Below, piece after piece: positions 40,226 through 46,013 of a stretch of 46,013 nucleotides of DNA (position 1 is the stretch's first letter; every line of letters starts with the position of its first letter). The notes below the pieces were generated by a model. It was not told where the DNA came from and did not search any database. It was given only the letters and a program-made list of their open reading frames with translations. Where the stretch lies: NCBI GenBank assembly GCA_949031345.1, contig CARNVA010000013.1, forward strand, positions 1-46,013, read 5' to 3'. Both the position numbers and the translations under genes were made by a program. This DNA is from an uncultured Eubacteriales bacterium. Lineage in GTDB: Bacteria; Bacillota; Clostridia; Christensenellales; UBA1242.

Positions 40226-41011
40226 ATGCGTATTTTAGATTTGAATGTAAGCAACCATCATGACAATATTATTCAACTTAAAGACATGATATATGAGAAA
40301 AACCCTGATATTTGTGCCTTTCAAGAAGTTATGAACGGAATTGATGACGAATGCTTTGAAATTTATCATGTAAGAAGACAGCTTGATGAAATTAAAGAAT
40401 ATTCATACACCGAATTTGCACCTTTATTTGTTGCAAAAGGGGTGACAAAAAATGGAATTTATGTGCAAAGCTATGGCGGTCACGCTCAGCAGGGCATGAT
40501 GCTTTTGTCAAAGCATGAGATAATAGACCATCAAAATCTGTTTTATTATAATAATTATAAATATGAATATGACGCTACACATTTTCGCGAGAAAGATTGG
40601 TGTCGCTCAATTCAGTCTGCCATAATCAAGGTGGATGGGAAACAACTGCAAATTATCAATGTTCATGGCGTTTGGAATGAAGACAAAACTGATGATGAAC
40701 GCACGCTTGCCCAAACGAAATTTATTTTAAAAGAGGCAAGGCAAGATATTCCATGCATAATTTTAGGAGATTTCAATTTGCTTCCAACAACAAAGAGCAT
40801 GGCAGGTTTTGAGCCACGCTTTAAAAATCTGATTAAAGAATATGGCATTACTTCAACACGTCCAACTTTTGATGATGGCCTTGATAAAGGTGATTTGGTT
40901 TGCGATTATATTCTTGTAAACGATAAAATCAAGGTTAAAGCATTTGAAGTGGTTGAAAAGGTCATATCTGACCATCTCGCACTTTTGATGGAATTTGATT
41001 TGTTAGACTAA
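40226..41011 (+). CDS. Endonuclease/exonuclease/phosphatase (EEP) family protein
   Basis: The 261-residue protein has the EEP pattern: FQEV (about 32-35, catalytic Glu), NVHG, GDFNLLPTT and SDHLAL (about 250-255). Family members cleave phosphodiester or phosphate bonds in nucleic acids, nucleotides or inositol phosphates. Being 5 nt after the SET gene and 15 nt before the Nudix gene, it is probably in one transcript with them. The substrate is not predictable. No signal peptide is seen. Confidence 0.88.
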   Translation: MRILDLNVSNHHDNIIQLKDMIYEKNPDICAFQEVMNGIDDECFEIYHVRRQLDEIKEYSYTEFAPLFVAKGVTKNGIYVQSYGGHAQQGMMLLSKHEIIDHQNLFYYNNYKYEYDATHFREKDWCRSIQSAIIKVDGKQLQIINVHGVWNEDKTDDERTLAQTKFILKEARQDIPCIILGDFNLLPTTKSMAGFEPRFKNLIKEYGITSTRPTFDDGLDKGDLVCDYILVNDKIKVKAFEVVEKVISDHLALLMEFDLLD

Positions 41012-41026
41012 TTTAAAGGAGAAAGC

Positions 41027-41569
41027 ATGGTTTTGACTGCTGATAAGGAAGAACTTTTAAAGATTTTGAATGATGATGGCTCTTTTGCGGGGTATTATGA
41101 AAAAAGATCTATTTCACATAAAAATGGTCTTTATCATCAAGAAGTAGGTTTTATTCCAATCAATAAAAAAGGTGAAATTTTAATTCAAAAGCGAAGCAAA
41201 GATAAAAAGTCTTATGCTGGTTGCTGGGCGTTATGTGCAGGTCATGTAGTTGGTGATGAGAGCATAAAAGAAGCTGCGGTCAAAGAAGCAAATGAAGAGC
41301 TTGGCTTAAACCTGACCGAAAACGACTTGCTCCTACTTGTTGATACAACAAAAAATGATAGAGATGACAATAGGTGCTTTGCAACTTGTTTTTATAAATT
41401 TATTGACAAGCCTCTTTCATATTTCAAAAAGCAGGATGAAGAAGTTGATGAACTTGCTTGGGTGACAATCAATGAATTTGAAGAGATGGTTAAAGCTGAA
41501 AAGAATTGCATTTTCAAGAATAATAAATATTATCAAAATATAATTGCTTCATTAAAAGAAAAGGTTTGA
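41027..41569 (+). CDS. Nudix hydrolase
   Basis: The 180-residue protein has a complete Nudix box at 72-94 (GHVVGDE... KEANEELGL). The only deviation from the REuxEE core is Lys in place of Arg. The surrounding SYAGCWALCAGHV resembles the isopentenyl-diphosphate isomerase/Nudix group. It hydrolyses a nucleoside diphosphate linked to another group; the substrate is unknown. AAAGGAG precedes the ATG. Confidence 0.9.
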   Translation: MVLTADKEELLKILNDDGSFAGYYEKRSISHKNGLYHQEVGFIPINKKGEILIQKRSKDKKSYAGCWALCAGHVVGDESIKEAAVKEANEELGLNLTENDLLLLVDTTKNDRDDNRCFATCFYKFIDKPLSYFKKQDEEVDELAWVTINEFEEMVKAEKNCIFKNNKYYQNIIASLKEKV

Positions 41570-41578
41570 GGTAAGACA

Positions 41579-42466
41579 ATGAAAAATATAATTTTAGACA
41601 CTGATATGGGAAATGAGGTAGACGACCAGTTTGCCCTTGCCTATCTTATTCAATCACTTGATAGGGAAGAATTAAATTTGCAGGCAATTACTATTGCACC
41701 TTTTTCAAATAGCGGTTATGCAAATACAAAGACCATTGAAGAGGGCACAGAATTATCTTTCAAACTGACCTGCAATATTTTATCAATGCTTGACAAAAAT
41801 GAATTTAAAAGCAGGGTCTATAAGGGTGCATTGAGTTATTATACAAACAAAAAGGAAGAAAATGAAGGGACGAATAAGATTATTGAATTAGCAAGAAAAA
41901 ACGATATGACGACTATTGTTGCCATTGGCGCAATTACAAATGTAGCACTCGCTTTAGATAGGGCTCCAGACATAACAGACAAAATTGAAGTTATTTGGCT
42001 GGGCGGAAACAGCTTTTTAAGCGACAGAAATGATGAGTTTAATTTTAGACAAGATATAGAAGGCGTGAAAAAACTTTTCAGCTCAAAAGTTAATCTGACG
42101 GTCATTCCATGCCTTAATGTTGCATCAAATATGGGCATTTCAATATATGAGATGCAGCACTATATTGGTCATCTTGGTGAGATTGGAAGTTATCTTTGCC
42201 AGGCTATGAAAAACTGCAAAAAAGCGTTCACAAAATCGCCACTAGATGAAGTGGGGCAGACAAAAACGATTTGGGATCTTTCTGCTGTTGCATTTGCCAT
42301 GCATAAGGAATGGTTTTCGACAAAAGAGATAAGTTGCCCTGAAATCCTGGATGATTTGAGCTATGCTTATACAACCGATAATCATAAAATAAATTTTGTA
42401 AGCAACCTTTCAAGACATAAAATATATCAAGATTTTTTCTTTAAAATGGGCTATACTTGTAAGTAG
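41579..42466 (+). CDS. Nucleoside hydrolase
   Basis: The 295-residue protein starts with the DTDMGNEVDDQFAL motif (7-20), which in inosine/uridine-preferring nucleoside hydrolases binds calcium and the ribose (D7, D9, D15, D16). The VAIGAITNVALAL motif and the late aspartate context (about residue 235) fit too. It splits nucleosides into base and ribose. The set of deoxyribosyltransferase, Nudix and nucleoside hydrolase points to salvage or clean-up of nucleosides and nucleotides. It ends the cassette at a terminator. Confidence 0.92.
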   Translation: MKNIILDTDMGNEVDDQFALAYLIQSLDREELNLQAITIAPFSNSGYANTKTIEEGTELSFKLTCNILSMLDKNEFKSRVYKGALSYYTNKKEENEGTNKIIELARKNDMTTIVAIGAITNVALALDRAPDITDKIEVIWLGGNSFLSDRNDEFNFRQDIEGVKKLFSSKVNLTVIPCLNVASNMGISIYEMQHYIGHLGEIGSYLCQAMKNCKKAFTKSPLDEVGQTKTIWDLSAVAFAMHKEWFSTKEISCPEILDDLSYAYTTDNHKINFVSNLSRHKIYQDFFFKMGYTCK

Positions 42467-42534
42467 TATTACTTTATATCTTAATAAAAACCAATAGTCT
42501 AAATTTTTACTAATAATAAAATTTATAAAAATGA

Positions 42535-42557
42535 AAAAGCCTTTGACAAAGGCTTTA
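42535..42557 (+). terminator. Terminator of the nucleoside cassette
   Basis: AAAGCCTTTG and CAAAGGCTTT form a near-continuous stem, followed by a short T-run. Confidence 0.75.
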
Positions 42558-42736
42558 TTAAAAGGATTTAATAATATATATGTAGTATAATATTATATAA
42601 AAGTTAACATCTTAAATTTTAATTTTTGACAATTTTAAAGCATAGGAGCGTAAAATATAATAAAACGACAATTATATAAGGATATAAAGCACAACGATAG
42701 ATTTGCTTCCTAGATTATCCAAAGGAGGTGAGCAAT
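42558..42736 (+). promoter_or_regulatory. Leader region of the second surface protein
   Basis: TTGACA (42626-42631) and TAAAAT (42651-42656) are spaced 19 bp apart, which is longer than ideal. The spacer contains AGGAGCG, G-rich for this genome but without a homopolymer. A TATAAT also occurs at 42586-42591. AAAGGAGG (42721-42728) is the ribosome site, 8 nt before the ATG. Confidence 0.35.
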
Positions 42737-45028
42737 ATGAAAGAATTGAAAAAATATTTCAACTTTTGTTTGTTGGCTTTTTTAATTGCTATTGCTGGTT
42801 TAATATTGTTGTTTTGTGATTTTTTAGGCGCAACTCCAAGTCAAAACAAAGATAATTCGCTTACTCAGGCTGCAAATGCAAGGGTTTATTTAAGCAGTGA
42901 TGAAGATGGGCTTTATGTGGCAATTGACGATTATGTTTATGAATATCAAGATTATATTGAAGTGCCTGTTGGAAGCACTATTTCGGTTTCAGCTAAAACA
43001 GGTGGTTTTAGTGGTTATTTTAATGTAAATTGTGGTTTTAAAGTGACCAAAGATAACAAACATTATGGTGTTTTTGGCACGAATATGATGCAATCTTTTA
43101 ATTTAACAGTATCTGATGATATCTACATTATTGCGACTAGAAGTGTAAGAGAATACAATTTTGCAGTGGTGAATATGATTGCTCAAACACGAGAAAACCC
43201 ATCGGCTTCGTATACAAATTCAACTAGTGGAGGAACAGCAAAATCTACAAATGTAGAGCCATATTATAGTTTTAATTTTACTGCGACAGTAAATAGTGGT
43301 TATGTCTTTGATGGCTTTTATGAGGTGAATTGGCAAGAGCCTTCAAATTATAAATTCATTTCAAATTCAACTAGTTTTAAATATTATACTTATGAAAGCA
43401 ATTATTACTATATTTATGCCCGCTTTACCAAGTCAGTGAAATTTAATGTTGTTTTCAACAGCAATATTGGTGCAGGCTCTCAAACAGTTTCGCAACAATT
43501 TACTCAAAATATCTCGCAAAAACTTAGAAATAATACTTTTGAAAGATTAGGTTATACCTTTAAAGGTTGGAGCACCAGCTCAAGTAGCTCGGCAATAACA
43601 TACAGCAACGGTCAAACGGTTAGTCTCAACAGGACGACTGACCTTACTTTGTATGCAGTTTGGCAGGCAAATAGTTATCTTGTCACTGCAAACGCCAACG
43701 GCGGCACTATTACCAGTGGAAATAATTATTGGTCAGGGAACAGCTCAACTATGACTAGATATATCACTTATGCAAGCACTTATAATCCACTTCCAAGCGT
43801 TTCTAAAACAGGATATTACCTTTCTGGTTGGAAAAACAATTCAAATAATATGATTATCTCAAATAGTACGAAGATGAATACTGCTTCAAATCATACTATA
43901 ATGGCTCAGTGGAGCCCAAACACGTATACGATAACTTATTATAGCAATGACGGCAACACAAATTCTTATTCACAAAATGTTGTGTATGATAGTAATGTGG
44001 TGATTTTGTCTGAAAAGTTTGCGAGGGAGGGATACTTGTTGAAGGGCTGGGCAACTTCGGCAGGTGGAGGCGTTGTCTATAAACTTGGTCAGAGCATGAC
44101 TTATAAAACGGCAGCTTCTTTAAAACTCTATGCAGTTTGGGAGGAAACTTGGCTGAATAGAAAAACAGAGCCAAACAAAATTGGAAATGTTTATCAAGTT
44201 GCTACAGCAGAAAACTTGGCATGGGCTGTTTCATGCGGTTATAATGCTAGTTTTGTTCAAACAGATAAAATAGATTTAAATGGCTATGCTTGGTATCCTT
44301 TAGGTATCTTTAAAGGAAGTTATGATGGTCAAGGCTTTCCTATTTTAAACATTAAAACTGGCTATATCGAAAATAAGGCAAATAATGATTATGGTCTGTT
44401 TGGAAAAACTGATGGTGCTGTATTGAAAAATATTCGTCTTTTGTCGGGTGTTATTGAAGGCGATAATAGAATTGGGGGTATTGTGGGCAATGCAAACAAT
44501 TCATATCTTTTAAATTGTACCAATAAAGCCTCTGTTGTTGGTAAAAACTCAAATGTTGGCGGAATAGTGGGGTTAATTACAGGTGCTTCCAATTTAGATG
44601 CTTGTTATAACTATGGCTTAATTCAGGGCGGGGTTTATGTAGGTGGTTTACTGTGGTGCGTTGAAAATGGAAAGGTAACTGTTAAAAACTCTCTGGCTTA
44701 TTGTGCTATAACTCGTGGAAGCAATGTTGGAGGCTTAGTTGGAAAGGTTGATTGCGATTTTCTTATGGAAGGATGCATATTTAATGGAAGGCTGTCATCT
44801 GGTGCTTATGCTTTTGTAAGCAGTATGACTCAAGGCAAGATTGAAGATTGCTTGTCTGTGGAAAATTCAAGTGTATCAATCAATGCTGGTGCAACTTCAT
44901 ATTTCAATAATTGCAAATATTTTAAAGCAGGCAATGAATATTCTGTTGGCAATGATTTTTCAAATTGGGTTGATTATAATGGAATGGCTTTGCCAAAAGG
45001 TGTATACTGGATTGTTGTTGGAATTTAA
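42737..45028 (+). CDS. Second large surface protein with InlB B-type repeats and GLUG motifs
   Basis: The start is ATG 42737, 8 nt after AAAGGAGG; the in-frame GTG at 42728 is inside the ribosome site. The 763-residue protein starts with a basic, hydrophobic signal peptide or anchor (KKYFNFCLLAFLIAIAGLILL). About three InlB B-type repeats (roughly 235-470) end with TLYAVW, TIMAQW and KLYAVW. GLUG motifs (RIGGIVGNAN, NVGGIVGLIT, NVGGLVGKVD; about 550-695) follow. The C-terminus, VGNDFSNWVDYNGMALPKGVYW, resembles that of the protein at 17832. It lacks that protein's Gly-rich domain and has no LPXTG motif. A strong terminator follows. Confidence 0.88.
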   Translation: MKELKKYFNFCLLAFLIAIAGLILLFCDFLGATPSQNKDNSLTQAANARVYLSSDEDGLYVAIDDYVYEYQDYIEVPVGSTISVSAKTGGFSGYFNVNCGFKVTKDNKHYGVFGTNMMQSFNLTVSDDIYIIATRSVREYNFAVVNMIAQTRENPSASYTNSTSGGTAKSTNVEPYYSFNFTATVNSGYVFDGFYEVNWQEPSNYKFISNSTSFKYYTYESNYYYIYARFTKSVKFNVVFNSNIGAGSQTVSQQFTQNISQKLRNNTFERLGYTFKGWSTSSSSSAITYSNGQTVSLNRTTDLTLYAVWQANSYLVTANANGGTITSGNNYWSGNSSTMTRYITYASTYNPLPSVSKTGYYLSGWKNNSNNMIISNSTKMNTASNHTIMAQWSPNTYTITYYSNDGNTNSYSQNVVYDSNVVILSEKFAREGYLLKGWATSAGGGVVYKLGQSMTYKTAASLKLYAVWEETWLNRKTEPNKIGNVYQVATAENLAWAVSCGYNASFVQTDKIDLNGYAWYPLGIFKGSYDGQGFPILNIKTGYIENKANNDYGLFGKTDGAVLKNIRLLSGVIEGDNRIGGIVGNANNSYLLNCTNKASVVGKNSNVGGIVGLITGASNLDACYNYGLIQGGVYVGGLLWCVENGKVTVKNSLAYCAITRGSNVGGLVGKVDCDFLMEGCIFNGRLSSGAYAFVSSMTQGKIEDCLSVENSSVSINAGATSYFNNCKYFKAGNEYSVGNDFSNWVDYNGMALPKGVYWIVVGI

Positions 45029-45052
45029 TTGTAAAAAGACAAGTTTTATTTG

Positions 45053-45083
45053 AAACAGATGCTTAAATTGCATCTGTTTTTTT
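45053..45083 (+). terminator. Terminator of the second surface protein
   Basis: AAACAGATGC (45053-45062) pairs with GCATCTGTTT (45070-45079), followed by T. Confidence 0.85.
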
Positions 45084-45333
45084 CTGTTTAAAAGCCAAAT
45101 AAAGCCTTTTATCGACAAAAAGAATGAATTTTGTAACATTTTTTAAAAAATAATTGAAAAATATTTTACAAAAATATGATAATTTTGTAAAATATTCTCG
45201 TAAGAATTTTATTTGGTGCAACATCGCGCTTACAAACTTATCTTTTATGAGCCTTTTCGCCCATTTTTGTCAAGAAAGTTTGATTATGAAATATTGCTTA
45301 CCTATGTTGATAAATTTTAGCAAGGGGTGAATT
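45084..45333. other. Regulatory region upstream of the Spo0A-domain gene, with 14-bp palindrome
   Basis: A perfect 14-bp inverted repeat lies at 45160-45173 and 45183-45196 around a 9-bp spacer. The half-site AATATTTTACAAAA is AT-rich like an operator for a dimeric regulator. TTATCGACA at about 45107-45115 is one base from a Spo0A box. No gene is seen. AAGGGGTG before 45334 is the ribosome site. Confidence 0.5.
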
Positions 45334-45729
45334 ATGAATGAAACATTGGATGAAAATTATGAGAATGTGACCAAACTTATGTTAAACTGTCGCTTTATGC
45401 CACAGATGCAGGGCTTTGATTATATAAGAAGTGCTGTGCTTTATTATCTTAAGCAAGACAAAAAGAAAAAGGGTATTACCACAGAGTTGTATCCTATGCT
45501 TGCAAAACAATATAATACGAAAGAAACTTCTGTTGAAAGAAACATCAGAAAATGTATTGACACAGCTTTTCGCACAAACGGTCTTTTAAGTATAAATGAT
45601 TATTTTGGTGCGGTAGTTTATACAAACAGCTTTAAATTTTCAAACTTTGAAATGATATCTGTACTGGTCGAAATTATAAGGCTTGATAAGGTAAGAAAGC
45701 ATTTTTGTGATAAGGTAGAAGCAGTTTAA
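45334..45729 (+). CDS. Stand-alone Spo0A C-terminal (effector) domain protein
   Basis: The 131-residue protein matches the DNA-binding domain of Spo0A: QGFDYIRSAV (about 29-38), ITTELYPMLAKQYNTKETSVERNIRKCIDTAF (about 48-79) and a closing SNFEMISVLVEIIR. In Spo0A the VER-IR helix reads the TGTCGAA box. There is no receiver domain; the short N-terminus (about 20 residues) cannot hold one. It might bind Spo0A boxes without phosphorylation control, or compete with Spo0A. The site residues for contact appear kept (SVERNIRKCID). AAGGGGTG precedes the ATG; a terminator follows at 45786. Confidence 0.8.
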   Translation: MNETLDENYENVTKLMLNCRFMPQMQGFDYIRSAVLYYLKQDKKKKGITTELYPMLAKQYNTKETSVERNIRKCIDTAFRTNGLLSINDYFGAVVYTNSFKFSNFEMISVLVEIIRLDKVRKHFCDKVEAV

Positions 45730-45785
45730 TAAGTTGCTTTTATTTATATAGTTTTATATTAAATATAATATATTAAGATAAGAAA

Positions 45786-45812
45786 GGGCAGCAGCAAGCT
45801 GCACTTTTTTGT
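45786..45812 (+). terminator. Terminator after the Spo0A-domain gene
   Basis: GCAGC (45788-45792) pairs with GCTGC (45798-45802) around AGCAA, and six T follow after AC. Confidence 0.7.
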
Positions 45813-46013
45813 AATAGTTGGCTAAATTTCGACTAAATAAGATCAATCAATACAAAATTTTTATTTTTTCAAACTCAGATTTTATCTGAAAAAAGTACAA
45901 AATAAGGATTTTAAATTTCAAAAATTTTGCCGTTGGATGCCATTTTATAAGAAAATGCAAGACCTACCCGCATGCGTTGTGGGTATAAAATAAAAAAAGC
46001 GTAAAAAAAGGTA
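45813..46013. other. Non-coding right edge with one hairpin
   Basis: No gene is seen. TACCCGCA and TGTGGGTA (about 45964-45984) form a hairpin, followed by GTATAAAATAAAAAAAG. A GTGGGGTATAAAAAAAAG segment occurs on the minus strand near 40-57 in the left-edge repeat, so the two edges may hold related repeats. This is a weak resemblance. Confidence 0.3.

Overview
The window is AT-rich and densely coded on both strands. It most likely comes from an anaerobic, spore-forming low-GC Gram-positive bacterium (Bacillota, Clostridia-like, perhaps an uncultured gut lineage). The reasons are a yabP-yabQ-divIC-like sporulation cluster, a Spo0A-type DNA-binding domain protein, a pyruvate formate-lyase system, the DUF1385-prmC-prfA gene order, strong AGGAGG ribosome sites and TTGACA/TATAAT promoters. 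The species cannot be named from the sequence alone. The two large secreted proteins with InlB B-type repeats and GLUG motifs fit a host-associated organism.

Layout. 1-4.1 kb: end of a ~100-bp imperfect repeat, a DEDDh exonuclease, a DegV lipid-binding protein, an RluA pseudouridine synthase and the yabP-yabQ-divIC-like cluster. 4.2-5.4 kb: a frameshifted gene remnant and a tRNA-Asn whose 3' half plus terminator is repeated with an exact 145-bp period. 5.6-9.9 kb: a possible accessory island with a KAP-type P-loop NTPase and a MoxR-like AAA+ ATPase coupled to a protein with a von Willebrand A-like core whose metal site looks altered. 10-12.5 kb: NadR/NMNAT-Nudix, a zincin-like peptidase and a TudS-like desulfidase. 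12.8-16.9 kb: pflB, pflA and a PflX-like radical SAM gene, with a tightly packed four-hairpin cloverleaf between pflB and pflA. 17-24.6 kb: a small membrane protein, a 1,000-residue surface protein whose promoter spacer is a run of nine G, a YitT-type membrane protein, a diacylglycerol-kinase-like lipid kinase and a second MoxR-like ATPase behind a 44-codon ORF.

24.7-34.7 kb: a DUF1385-PrmC fusion overlapping prfA, a radical SAM gene with a long hairpin between Shine-Dalgarno sequence and start codon, an NrnA-like DHH phosphoesterase, then a minus-strand block (unknown protein, HD-domain protein, inorganic pyrophosphatase, methyltransferase, ADP-ribosylglycohydrolase) ending at tRNA-Leu. 34.8-37.5 kb: a plus-strand cluster with GNAT, TfoX-N, CoaE, CoaD and a methyltransferase. 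CoaE and CoaD catalyse the last two steps of coenzyme A synthesis and overlap. 37.7-42.5 kb: an inositol-phosphatase-family protein, a zeta-toxin-like kinase and a tight nucleoside/nucleotide cassette (deoxyribosyltransferase, SET protein, EEP phosphatase, Nudix, nucleoside hydrolase). 42.7-45.7 kb: the second InlB/GLUG surface protein and a stand-alone Spo0A C-terminal domain.

The observations most worth following are the cloverleaf between pflB and pflA, the poly-G promoter that could phase-vary a surface protein, the tRNA-Asn duplication, the KAP/MoxR/VWA-like island, three or four genes that look leaderless with identical -10-to-ATG geometry, the structured SD-AUG spacer, the DUF1385-PrmC fusion and the orphan Spo0A effector domain.
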